Below are positions 48,302 to 58,357 of a stretch of DNA of 64,000 nucleotides, piece by piece. The DNA lies in assembly GCA_910591455.2 (NCBI GenBank), contig OU342811.1:6242947-6306946 (forward strand), read 5' to 3'. A program made the position numbers and the translations under genes. The DNA is from Pholis gunnellus (lineage: Eukaryota; Chordata; Actinopteri; Perciformes; Pholidae). Under the pieces are notes generated by a model that did no database searches, was not told the DNA's origin, and saw only the letters and a list, made by a program, of their open reading frames with translations. Within the stretch, counting starts at the first letter, position 1. Each line of letters begins with the position of its first letter.

Positions 48302-48537
48302 TGTAGCGTTAGACATTCCTGCAGCTATCTTCGTTATTACAGTCACCAAGATGGTTAGCTAGTAGCTCCTAGTAGCTAGCACTCACGGGAGAAAAAGAAC
48401 AGACGACCATCGTCTCTTTGGTCCGGGAACTCACACTGACCGTTTTTATTCTGCGCATGCGCACAACAGCACCTCAGTGCACACAGGCACAGGCCGCTCA
48501 ACATGGCTTTGCTACTCACATAGGAATATGCTCAACA
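48302..48537 (-). repeat. copia 3' LTR
   Basis: 236-bp LTR, TG...CA ends. Contains an NRF1-type TGCGCATGCGCA (48452-48463) and AATAAAAA next to it on the minus strand. Confidence 0.93.
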
Positions 48538-48546
48538 CTCCCACTC
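48538..48546 (-). other. copia polypurine tract
   Basis: Minus-strand GAGTGGGAG abuts the 3' LTR, the expected plus-strand primer position. Confidence 0.7.
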
Positions 48547-48671
48547 AAAGACATGTGTATAGCTCTCTATGTTGGTAAATAAAAACCAAAAATACACAAC
48601 TTCAAAATAAAACATTTAGCATACTGGCAGTGTTCTAAAAACTTCAAAACATTTACATCTGTCAGTTCACA

Positions 48672-51600
48672 TTACTCACCAAACAAATACCCCTTGAAAC
48701 TCTCAAACTTATTCTTTGTTACTGGCTTGGTAAGAACATCAGCTACCATGTTTGCAGTAGGACAGTATTCTATAGATATTTTCCCTTCTGCGTGTGCAGA
48801 CCGTATAAAGTGATACTTTATATCTATGTGTTTGCTTCTCTGTCTGCATACTGGGTTCTTAGATAAAGCTATCGCCCCCTGGTTGTCCTCATAGATCTTG
48901 ACTGGTACATGCTGGTTACCACTATCTATTCCTCTAAGTAGTTGTACAAGGTACATACTCTCTTGAGTCGTGGCTGCAAGTGCCATATACTCTGCTTCGC
49001 AGGTGGACAATGCCACTGTTGGCTGTTTCCTACTCTTCCACGATATAACTGGACCATTCTCAGTTAAGCTGAAACAGTATCCACTTGTACTCCTCCTATC
49101 ATCCTTATCGGCTGCCCAATCAGCATCACTATATCCTTCCAGCTGTAGGAGGCTTTTCTCACATTTCTGGTAGTGTAGTTCTTGATCTATCGTACCCTTT
49201 AAGTACCTCAGTATGTGTTTTGCTGTAGCCCAATGCTGTTGCTTTGGTTCTGCTAGATACTGAGATAGTTTACTCACAACCCAGCTCAGGTCAGGTCTGG
49301 TACATGTCATAATGTATATCAAGCTACCTACTATCTCTCTATATCCTGTCGAATCAATAACTTCACCCTCACTGTCAAAGTTTAACTTTTGCTCACATGG
49401 GGTGGATCTCGGTTTGCATTCGGACATTCCAAATTTCACTAATATTTTCTCTATGTGTCTCTTTTGAGTCATTTTGATCTCTCCCTCACTTTGTCTGAAA
49501 TCGATACCCAGGAAGTGTTTAAGTGGACCCATATCTTTCATCTTAAACCTTCTCTTCAACATTTCTTTTACATCACTGAGTAAGGTGTTGTTACTCGCTG
49601 CTATGATTAAGTCATCTACCCACACTAACAGAATCACTTTCTCGTTCTCAGATCTTCTGCTGTAGACACAATGATCAGCATCATTTTGCACAAAACCATT
49701 CTCTGTAAGGTGATCATGCAGTAACATGTTCCAGTTCCGCCCGGACTGTTTTAAACCATACAATGACTTGTTGAGTTTACACACTAAGTGTTCCCCTGTT
49801 TTTGACTTGATCTCAAAACCTTCCGGTTGCTCCATATATACCTCACAGTCTATTGGAGCATGGAGATAAGCAGTCTTCACATCCATTTGGTGTAGGGTAA
49901 GATCCTCCTGTACAGCCACCTGCATTAATGCTCGTACAGAGGTCATGTTGGCTGTCGGTGAAAAAGTCTCTTTATAATCAATCCCTTCCACTTGACTATA
50001 CCCCTTTGCGACATATCTGGCTTTACAAGTTTCAGATCCATCTGGCCTCTCTTTCACTGCATACACCCAGCGACCTCCCACTGCTTGTTTGCCTCTTGGC
50101 AGTGGGGTCAGAGTGAAAGTATTATTCTCTGTCAAAGAGTTCATCTCATCTTTCATCGCGTCAGCCCACATTTTTGACTTCTTTGAGTCCATTGCCTCTT
50201 TAAGTGTTTTAGGTACATCATAAGCTACTCTGTAGAAATAATCTACATTTTCACTTTCATCATTATTACACTCAGCTTTACACTGATACTCCTTTAAATA
50301 TTCTGGAGTCTTTCTCTGTCTCATAGGGTATCTCTTTTCTCCCTCTTCTCTCTGAGTACTATCTGTCTGGGTCGGACCTGCCTCAGCAGTCTCCTCAACA
50401 TTTGACTCTTTACCCTCCTTAGGCTGTCCCTGACCCTGGTTGACTATCTTCGGTGGTGTACCTCTTTTCTCAATATCTTCCCCCATGTCACAATCTGTCT
50501 GAGTCTGGCTATCTGCGCTACCTTTGGTGAGGAATTTCACCAGCCTATGTTTGAGGACTTTTCCTGTCTCGGGATAATACACATTATATGCTGGACTATA
50601 TTTGTCATAGCCTACAAAGATCCCCTTTTTGCATCTAGAATCCAGCTTTTTCTTATCCTGCTGATATACGTAGCATTCAGAACCAAATATCTTCATGTTA
50701 GATAGGTCAGGTGTTTTTCCTGTGAAAACACGGTAAGGTGTCTGCTCTAGCCGCTTACTGTAGCACCTGTTGCGGATTTGAGCTGCTGTCTGTACAGCAT
50801 ATGTCCATAATTGCTTTGGGAGGTTACTCTCCAATAGCATGCATCGAGACATCTCGAATAAGGTTCTCCAACCTCTTTCGGCAGTTCCATTCTGATGAGG
50901 TGAGTAGGGTGCACTCTTCTCATGCCTTATCAAGTTACTCCTAAGTAAAGACTGGAACTCCTGCCCGGTAAACTCTGTGCAGTTATCAGACCTTATGCAC
51001 TTTATCTTTCCATATGGAGCTACATCTGCTATGAATTTTTCTGTAGCTTTTGTCGTGTCACTCTTTGCTTTAATAAAGTATGGAAAAATCATTCCACTGA
51101 AATCATCAGTAAATGCTATTGCATATCTGTATCCATCTTTATCTGCTGGTTCTATCGGACCGCATAGGTCTGTGTGTACTAGCTCTAATACGGTTGTAGC
51201 TTTAGCGTCTGCCTGTCTGTTTCTGCTTTGTGTAAACTTGCCCTGTGTGCATATTTCACAGTTTTGGTTGGACTTGTCATGTTTCCCTTTTATAGACATC
51301 CCTTCAACCACCTTTTCTAATTTTGCAACATCATCAAAATTACAATGACCAAGAATCCTATGCCACGTTTGAATGTCATGACAACCATACACTTCATCAA
51401 CATTTTCATCCTCTACAGTGCTAAGGTAATACAGCCTACCATACACGTCCATTTTGAATATGGTACCATCCTTGTGAACCAGCCAGTCATTACCGTCCTT
51501 GAAGCGGACCTCAGCTCCGTTGGCTGTCGCTGCTTTGACTGAAAAGATGTTTTGTGGAAACAATGGGATGTAGAGCGCTTGCTTGAGCCTCGTTTTCACC

Positions 51601-52724
51601 TGTCGTCCCTCGCTGTCCAGCAAGTAGACTTCGGCGTCTCCCCTCATCTTTGCCATCCCGCTCACCTTGGATCCGTCAGCGAGCTCGATCATGTGGTCCT
51701 CGGGTCTGAAGCTCTTGTCAACTGTTTTGAACTTTGTGGCGTCGTTGATCATGTGTGTTGTGGCGCCGCAGTCGACCATGAGACCCTTTTTGTTTCCTCT
51801 TTGTGCAGGACAATCACTCATCCTGAAACAGAAGGACGTATGCTCTGCCTCTGTCTCTCCATCAGCTTTCTTTACATGGTCATGGCCTTGTCCTCGGCCG
51901 CGTCCCCTTCCTCGCTGTGGTGTGTCCCATTTTCGTTCTTCTCTTCTCACCTGGTAACCTTCAGGACATGCCCTGGCCATGTGTCCCTTTTTACCGCACG
52001 TGTAACACTCGACATCAGCCAGGTCCATTTTCTTCCCTTTTCCTCTTCCTCGGGACCTCGTTGCCCCGCTAGTCTTCATCACGTTGTCTTCTTCAGCATT
52101 CACGTCACTTTTCCCATATTTTTCAGTACTCTCGTAACTTCGCAGTTTTGTTTTAAACTCGCCGAACGTTACAGTTTCACTTGTCTGAGTGATGTACACG
52201 ATGAATGGCTTGTATGAATCAGGTAGTCCTTTCACTACCACAGCCATCTGAAGCCCATCACTAATATGCTCCACTGCTCTTCTCAATGACGTGAATATAG
52301 TCTCTGCTCGAATAATATAGTCCGTGACCGTTTCATTGCTGGCCTTATGGAGCGCGGAAGGTTCACAATACAAACTCACAACGCGGGGTTTGTCCTTTCC
52401 GGCATAGTGCGCGCGAAGAATATTCAGTGCTTTTCTTCCGTCACGTTTCGCGTCCCTCATTACCAATGACAAGCTCTTGTTGTCCAGACATTGCACTAGT
52501 TCTGCATATGCCTCACCGTTCTTTTCCCCGTCTTCCGCGAGAGCTTCTTCGTCATCCTCAGCGATCTCCGGGTCTTCCGAGATAACTTCTCTGAGACGAC
52601 GTAACTCCATGTGCGCGAGGAACCTTGTTTCCCAGAGCTCGTAATTTTTCTCATCACCGTCGAATAAAAGTCTGAACCACCTTTGGCCTGATTGACTGGG
52701 CCCATAACCTGTAGCGTTAGACAT
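48672..52724 (-). CDS. copia Gag-Pol polyprotein, uninterrupted
   Basis: 1350 residues from the first ATG (52722-52724), which lies inside the 5' LTR. In order: Gag with zinc knuckle CYTCGKKGHMARAC (residues 240-253); protease DCGA (D318; usual form DSG); integrase zinc site H455/H460/C489/C492 and DDE triad D519, D580, E616 (35 residues between the last two); copia-type reverse transcriptase with D948 and WVDD (D1037, D1038); RNase H with D1200, E1243, D1280. All key residues are present, with no stop or frameshift. Gag and Pol share one frame without a visible recoding site, as in Drosophila copia, where splicing makes Gag. It acts in retrotransposition through cytoplasmic particles. Confidence 0.95.
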   Translation of the reverse strand: MSNATGYGPSQSGQRWFRLLFDGDEKNYELWETRFLAHMELRRLREVISEDPEIAEDDEEALAEDGEKNGEAYAELVQCLDNKSLSLVMRDAKRDGRKALNILRAHYAGKDKPRVVSLYCEPSALHKASNETVTDYIIRAETIFTSLRRAVEHISDGLQMAVVVKGLPDSYKPFIVYITQTSETVTFGEFKTKLRSYESTEKYGKSDVNAEEDNVMKTSGATRSRGRGKGKKMDLADVECYTCGKKGHMARACPEGYQVRREERKWDTPQRGRGRGRGQGHDHVKKADGETEAEHTSFCFRMSDCPAQRGNKKGLMVDCGATTHMINDATKFKTVDKSFRPEDHMIELADGSKVSGMAKMRGDAEVYLLDSEGRQVKTRLKQALYIPLFPQNIFSVKAATANGAEVRFKDGNDWLVHKDGTIFKMDVYGRLYYLSTVEDENVDEVYGCHDIQTWHRILGHCNFDDVAKLEKVVEGMSIKGKHDKSNQNCEICTQGKFTQSRNRQADAKATTVLELVHTDLCGPIEPADKDGYRYAIAFTDDFSGMIFPYFIKAKSDTTKATEKFIADVAPYGKIKCIRSDNCTEFTGQEFQSLLRSNLIRHEKSAPYSPHQNGTAERGWRTLFEMSRCMLLESNLPKQLWTYAVQTAAQIRNRCYSKRLEQTPYRVFTGKTPDLSNMKIFGSECYVYQQDKKKLDSRCKKGIFVGYDKYSPAYNVYYPETGKVLKHRLVKFLTKGSADSQTQTDCDMGEDIEKRGTPPKIVNQGQGQPKEGKESNVEETAEAGPTQTDSTQREEGEKRYPMRQRKTPEYLKEYQCKAECNNDESENVDYFYRVAYDVPKTLKEAMDSKKSKMWADAMKDEMNSLTENNTFTLTPLPRGKQAVGGRWVYAVKERPDGSETCKARYVAKGYSQVEGIDYKETFSPTANMTSVRALMQVAVQEDLTLHQMDVKTAYLHAPIDCEVYMEQPEGFEIKSKTGEHLVCKLNKSLYGLKQSGRNWNMLLHDHLTENGFVQNDADHCVYSRRSENEKVILLVWVDDLIIAASNNTLLSDVKEMLKRRFKMKDMGPLKHFLGIDFRQSEGEIKMTQKRHIEKILVKFGMSECKPRSTPCEQKLNFDSEGEVIDSTGYREIVGSLIYIMTCTRPDLSWVVSKLSQYLAEPKQQHWATAKHILRYLKGTIDQELHYQKCEKSLLQLEGYSDADWAADKDDRRSTSGYCFSLTENGPVISWKSRKQPTVALSTCEAEYMALAATTQESMYLVQLLRGIDSGNQHVPVKIYEDNQGAIALSKNPVCRQRSKHIDIKYHFIRSAHAEGKISIEYCPTANMVADVLTKPVTKNKFESFKGYLFGE
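52696..52709 (-). other. copia primer-binding site for tRNA-iMet anticodon arm
   Basis: Minus-strand GGTTATGGGCCCAG directly after the 5' LTR is complementary to CTGGGCCCATAACC of the initiator-Met tRNA anticodon stem-loop. Internal priming by a cut tRNA-iMet is known for Drosophila copia. Confidence 0.82.
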
Positions 52725-52945
52725 TCCTGCAGCTATCTTCGTTATTACAGTCACCAAGATGGTTAGCTAGTAGCTCCTAGTAGCTAGCACTCACGGGAGA
52801 AAAAGAACAGACGACCATCGTCTCTTTGGTCTGGGAACTCACACTGACCGTTTTTATTCTGCGCATGCGCACAACAGCACCTCAGTGCACACAGGCACAG
52901 GCCGCTCAACATGGCTTTGCTACTCACATAGGAATATGCTCAACA
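52710..52945 (-). repeat. copia 5' LTR
   Basis: 236-bp LTR, identical to the 3' LTR except for GTCTGGG against GTCCGGG. Contains NRF1-type site 52860-52871 and AATAAAAA (TATA-like), plus the gag start codon 15 nt before its inner end. Confidence 0.93.
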
Positions 52946-53482
52946 TTTACTCAGGCTGCACTACAGCGTCTATTCTCAGGCGCGATCCCACTACTGAGCG
53001 GCACGGGGGCTTTGACCTGCTCCGTCTCCGACCTGGGTCGGTGCACCCCTCCTTAGACAACCTGGTGTTCCCGGGCTCCCCCAGGAGCACCATACCGATG
53101 CCGAACTTAGTGCGGACACCCGATCTGCATAGTCCGCTGCAGCTCAGAGCTCCTCAGCTCAAACGATCCTCCAGCCTCAGCCTCCCGGTAACTGGGATTA
53201 CAGGCGCGCGCCACTGCACCCGGCGAGAGATCGACTCATTCAGAAGGATTTGGGCTTTTACAAACGTGACCTCATTAGGGAGATCAAGCGGAATCTAGTG
53301 ATGAAAACATAACCTGCCGCTGCAACGTTGAAGGTAACCCGGAAGTAAGAATATTTCAAAATAAAAAGTCAAGGCAATAGAATGACCGTATGTTAGAAAC
53401 AGTAGATGACAACATGCAGTTTCATATTTTCAAATACTCCATATATTTTGGATAAAAAAAAAGTTATATCCTGTCGATTAAT

Positions 53483-53640
53483 CAGAGATGGGCAAAAATA
53501 CATCAAAATGTATTTTGATACAAAATACAAAATACCCCCAAATAAATGTATTACAACAAAATACAAAATACAAAATACTGGTGCCAGAAAATGTAACAAA
53601 ATACATGTATTTTGTATTTAAAATATAGGAAATACTTTTT
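53483..53640 (+). mobile_element. Fragment with hAT-like 5' end
   Basis: Begins CAGAGATGGGCAAAAATACA, a hAT-like terminal sequence, followed by AT-rich ACAAAATAC repeats. It interrupts the third 7SL-array unit at 53482. No matching right end or target duplication was found, so it is probably truncated. Confidence 0.4.
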
Positions 53641-53827
53641 TCTGGATTTTCTGTTTTCTCACAATTTGGTATAGCAGAGCATTCAGGTTTGGGCTATAAT
53701 GTACACAAAGCTCTGGTGAACCGCACAAAAAGGAAGAACAGTCACGGAATGTCAGTGTAACTAAGCAAAGCTATTACAAGACAACAACTTGATTGATTAT
53801 GTATATATATATTTGTATTAATGGGAC

Positions 53828-54346
53828 TTAACAGCCCATAAACTTTGGCGTTGTATCAACAAGAAAATATTCATCACATATGACATACAAGCTCTCAATC
53901 TCCCTCTTCTTAAATGATTCTGGCAGTCCCTTCAAAATCATTGCTACTAACAGCCCGTCACTCAATGTCTCACCTGCGTTTCTCAATGCTGTGATGGCGG
54001 TCTCTGCGCGTATAACATACTCCGTCACACTCTCACTGCTCGACTTTTGAAGCAAAGTCAGTTCTGTATACACACTAATTACGTGTGGCTTCCCTTTGCC
54101 AGCATAATAGTCTCTCAGAATCGTCAGTACTTTCCGCCCATCGTCTGCCGCTTCTCTCATTACTAGCGACAAACTTTTATCATCCAGAAACTGGATTAGC
54201 TCCGCGTATGCTTTGGCATTTTTCGTCTCGTAGGCTGCCGGTTCTTCATCCTCGGTGGGCTCATTTAAAATAGTATCCTTTAGCCCTTGCAACCGAAGAT
54301 GGCCCAAAAATTTCGTCTCCCACAGTTCATAATTTCGCCTACTCAT
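53828..54346 (-). pseudogene. Truncated copia Gag of a second lineage
   Basis: Frame from ATG at 54346 (MSRRNYELWETKFLG) resembles the N-terminal half of Gag in the intact element (shared NYELWET, KSLSLVMR, YAGK.KP, VTDYIIRAE / VTEYVIRAE, SDGL, KGLP) but is clearly diverged. Similarity ends after KGLPESFK (about 53915); the rest of the frame is unrelated. Zinc knuckle and Pol are missing. Confidence 0.85.
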
Positions 54347-54461
54347 GGTGCTAGCATAGTATGCGAACTCTCACTGGACACGCGGTACGTTGCGACTTTT
54401 CTCTCGGTGGTACTTCGCTGGATAATTTTCTCTGGGTGACCCTGGGTAGCTCTGGATAACT

Positions 54462-54475
54462 CTGGGCCCATAACC
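54462..54475 (-). other. Primer-binding site of the truncated copia
   Basis: Same tRNA-iMet-complementary 14-mer as in the intact element (GGTTATGGGCCCAG on the minus strand), between the truncated Gag leader and the candidate LTR. Confidence 0.75.
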
Positions 54476-54761
54476 TGTTAGCAGATGTAGATTGTACAGC
54501 GATGCTGGCGTGTATACCCAGTGCTAACCCGAATGTAATTACGGAGGAATAAAACAACGTGGGGCATCACTTCTGTTCAGTGGAACTCTTTTTTCAAAGT
54601 AAAACTTTATTGACACGTCACCTTCAGCACCTCTTATTGGCTGTTCTCTTTGTCCATCACACAGTATCTGAATTAACTCTATAAAGCCTGCATATGACAA
54701 TACAAATAGATAACATATAATTGAGAACACATTTCTACGTGCAATGCCTACCCTGTGAACA
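54476..54761 (-). repeat. Candidate LTR of the truncated copia
   Basis: Starts directly after the primer-binding site with TGTTAGC on the plus strand and runs to a GTGAACA end, giving TG...CA ends on the minus strand; about 286 bp. No second LTR was found to confirm the outer boundary, and it is unlike the 236-bp LTR of the intact element. Confidence 0.5.
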
Positions 54762-54768
54762 TTGGTTC

Positions 54769-55776
54769 CAGTGGCGGCTGGTCAATAGGGGGCCATGGGG
54801 CCTGACCCCACCTTGAGCCCCAAAAAAAAAGAAGAAAAGAAAATCCTGTGTTTTTATTTTGAAGGGGATTTTGTATGCAGCCTGTCTGCTCATCATCTCC
54901 GCTTGTGTGCACGGCTCAAAACGCGCAGCTAGTGGGGCTGGCCCCACCGAGGCGGGTCTATGAAGCAGTTTAGCCAATTGCTGATTAAAGATAGAAATGA
55001 GTGACATACAATTTACCCAATCAGCGTCCTCAAATAGATTCAGAGTGGGGCCAAAATGATTTGGCCCCAAGCTGCGCGTTCTCGTCAGGAGAAGTCTCCA
55101 CAGGCGAGCGCGAGCGCTACTCCCCCAAGACCCGTTTGAGAGGAGAAGTTTTAGGAGAAACTACAGGCCAAAGAGCTGACCCCAGATAAGCCTGACCTCA
55201 CAATCAGACAGCAGACTAGCGGGAAAAGGAAGCAGTACATGAAGCTTCTCTACTAGCTGTACCAGACAGGTTTGGCTAGCTGGATGCAGTCATGCTAATA
55301 ACTTAAAACAACGGGAACAGATCCAGCACGGACAGTTACGGGAGTGCGGGATGAGGAGGTAAGGAAACATGAAAAAACCAGGTTTGGGAGTGAGGGATGA
55401 GGAGGTAAGGAAACATGAGAACACCAGGGCACACATGAGAACTCTGTCAAGCTACATATTAGGCAAAGTGAACATCTTTTCTTCTACATAGTTGTCCTCA
55501 GTCTCATCTGCTTAACTTGGTCATGGAGGCATCAATATTTAATTGAGATGGTAAATTAACAGTGAAAACTCATCATAGCTTATATCTATATATGCATTTT
55601 ATATTAATATATATATATTGAATTGCCTGTGAGGGTGACAAAAATAAGATGTTATTTACTGCTTTTTTTCGTGTTGGAATAAATGTTAAATATTTAACTG
55701 CAAAGTAGTAATGCGTGTTTGATACCTTAATTTGTTTGCATTAAACCATACTGGGATTTTCCACCAGCCGCCACTG
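54769..55776. mobile_element. Non-autonomous element with hAT-like inverted ends
   Basis: Ends are CAGTGGCGGCTGGT at 54769 and its reverse complement finishing at 55776, 14 bp perfect. There is no coding frame of note. The flanking 8-mers (ATTGGTTC and ATGTCACA) do not match, so a target duplication is not seen. Contains a 49-bp tandem duplication (GGGATGAGGAGGTAAGGAAA, near 55347 and 55397). Confidence 0.6.
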
Positions 55777-56890
55777 ATGTCACAGTTCCGTTGTTCTCAT
55801 ACTGCACACTCACTAAGATAGCAAGCCTGCAGTTTAAGTACTTCAGAGATCCTACAGCATCGTCCTCCTTTACTGGGACCCCAAAAAGAGGAATTTTAGG
55901 AAGCTTTCAATTAAAAATGAATATTTATACTAAGATGAGAGTCCACAATACCTTTTACATTTTAAATATTAAGCAGAACATCCTTTGTCGCAAAATAATA
56001 TGGACGAAGTCAAAGAAAAGTCATATTACAGTATGTCTAAAAAGTTTAAGTATTGTATATTGAAAAAAGTCATATAAAGTATGTCCAAAACGTTTTTGCC
56101 AAATCCATACAGCATAGCTAAATTGCAGCTAGCTGGCTAACCTTAGCTTGCTTGCTCGCTAACGTTGTAGCTAGAAAAATATGAATTACTTCACAAGCTA
56201 AAAAAGTCATAGTTTAGCTTTAGCATGTCGAATAAAGTAATAAATAAGTCACAGTATAGCATATTGAATAAAGTCATAGTAGGCCTATATTATGTCAAAA
56301 AAAGTCATAGTAGTAAAATGTAAATTGGGTAATAGAAAGACTTATTATTATTATTTGTCTTAATAACTATTAACCACCAAATACTTCAGTTCAAAACAGT
56401 TTTAAGGTCTTAAATCAACTGACTAATTCCCAAACTCAGGAGCAGGTGAGATTGGATGTTGCTATAGTTACCATCAAGTACACGGGATGCAATATATTAG
56501 CATTTGAATATGAATTTGCAAACATAGACAGCTTAACAATGTTAAAAGGAGAATTTGTTGAGTTACTTGCAACAGCTTAAACTGTTGTTCTGACTTGTGA
56601 CTCTGCAAAGCAATAGACACATTTTATTTGTAATATACAGTGTTATTTCATTACTGCTAACTGGTCATAATGTGTGGAGTTTTGTGAAAACTGTGCCATG
56701 GAAAACATAGTGAACGCTGGACTAGCAAATAGTGAATTCATAAAAGAAGACATTATCTGCCCTTGAGAATAGAATAGAATGCTGGATGGAACACGCACTG
56801 TTCTCTGACTCGAATAAATTAGAATGTTGACGTGTCATCTTATGTATGAAGCCAGGTTAATATGCAAATTAAACTCAGTATCTTCCAAAA
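55777..56890. other. No gene seen
   Basis: AT-rich sequence with repeated AAAAAGTCATA-type phrases (56000-56320), probably degenerate repeats. Confidence 0.5.
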
Positions 56891-58357
56891 CTTTACAGAG
56901 GACAGCCGGACAGCTCTGAGGCTCTGAGGCTCTGAGGTAGGCCGCAGCATATTTTCAGAACTGCCCCCAGGTAGTAGCTGGCTTCTCGGAGCCAATGCTG
57001 ACGGTGAGTGTTTGAACTGGGGGGAAGACTCAGTCGCGCTCTTGAGTCCTGCCAATGATAGGTCACTGTGTGGCTTACTTCGCTGGGTGGGGCAAGCCGC
57101 AGGCTGCCGTCAGCAGAGTGTAAAGATGGTCGGCCAGTTTTCAGTGCTACCTGGGGGCAGGAAGTCTTTGTGCCAGTCTGCCTCAGAGCTCACTTCAAGC
57201 TTCCCGTGGGTCTGATGTAGGATGCTGTGGTAAGATACTTGCACCAAACTCCTGTCGTGTAAACCAGTAGCATATCTGACCTGTAACTTTGGATTCAGAA
57301 TAGACTTAGACTGCTACCACTTTTTGTTATTTGGCTCAGGATGTTTGGTGCCACCTGACTGATTTTAGGATTACCAAATCCCTCCTTGAATATCAAATTG
57401 TTCACATTGATTATTAACTTAGTAGAATAAAAAAGAGCTTAGCTTACAGGAGAGAAAGGGAAATGTAGACATCTTTATTTAAAAAATATAGTGAAATTAA
57501 ATGTATTATAGTCGTCATTATATACATATGAAATTCAAGCTCTGCATTTAACCAATCCCTAGCATATTGGGAGCAGTGGGCTGGGTTTAGTGTCTTGCTC
57601 AGGTATACTTCGGCACAGGACATGTAGCAGCCAAGGATGAAACCGCCGCCCTCGCGGTTACCGGACGACCCCCTCTACCCAATGAGCCACGGTATTTATA
57701 ATCACACAGTTGTAGAAATGTTGTATAGTATGGAAAAAAAACAACTCCACAGAGGACAGCTGGATAGCTCTGAGGTAGGCTGCAGCATATTTTCAGAACT
57801 GCCCCCAGGTAGTAGCTGGCTTCTCGGAGCCAATGCTGACGGTGAGTGTTTGAACTGGGGGGAAGACTCAGTCGCGCTCTTGAGTCCTGCCAATGATAGG
57901 TCACTGTGTGGCTTACTTCGCTGGGTGGGACAAGCCGCAGGCTGCCGTCAGCAGAGTGTAAAGATGGTCGGCCAGTTTTCAGTGCTACCTGGGGGCAGGA
58001 AGTCTTTGTGCCAGTCTGCCTCAGAGCTCACTTCAAGCTTCCCGTGGGTCTGATGTAGGATGCTGTGGTAAGATACTTGCACCAAACTCCTGTCGTGTAA
58101 ACCAGTAGCATATCTGACCTGTAACTTTGGATTCAGAATAGACTTTGACTGCTACCACTTTTTGTTATTTGGCTCAGGATGTTTGGTGCCACCAGACTGA
58201 TTTTAGGATTACCAAATCCCTCCTTGAATATCAAATTGTTCCCATTGATTATTAACTTAGTAGAATAAAAAAGAGCTTAGCTTACAGGAGAGAAAGGGAA
58301 ATGTAGACATCTTTATTTAAAAAATATAGTGAAATTAAATGTATTATAGTCGTCATT

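Larger units (their letters stand above)
48302..52945 (-). mobile_element. Complete Ty1/copia LTR retrotransposon
   Basis: 4644-bp element: LTRs at 48302-48537 and 52710-52945 (236 bp each, beginning TG and ending CA, one difference seen), primer-binding site 52696-52709, polypurine tract 48538-48546, and one long gag-pol frame. Flanked by TTTAC at 48297-48301 and 52946-52950, a 5-bp target duplication. The empty site is visible in the neighbouring 7SL unit (one substitution). Domain order integrase before reverse transcriptase defines copia type. It appears structurally complete and recent. Confidence 0.96.
48277..53224 (-). pseudogene. 7SL RNA gene split by a copia insertion
   Basis: The second 7SL copy has its 5' end at 53224 and runs to 52946. 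Its last 21 nt lie at 48281-48301, followed by a T5 terminator at 48276-48280. The 48302-52945 copia element and its TTTAC duplication sit between. Outside the insertion it differs from the intact copy at only a few positions. Transcription from its promoter would run into the retrotransposon LTR, so a normal 7SL RNA is not expected. A T5 stretch inside the LTR might stop Pol III early. Confidence 0.88.
46703..53482 (-). repeat. Tandem array of 7SL-containing units, interrupted by copia
   Basis: Three units begin with the same AAAAAGTCAAGGCAATAGAA start, at about 47246, 47979 and 53368. The first period is 733 bp. The second is 740 bp once the copia insertion and its 5-bp duplication are removed (a 7-bp insertion before the terminator explains the difference). 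The third unit stops at 53482. A diverged partial start lies at 46703-46800. The two full units carry a 7SL gene plus spacer and are nearly identical. Confidence 0.9.
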
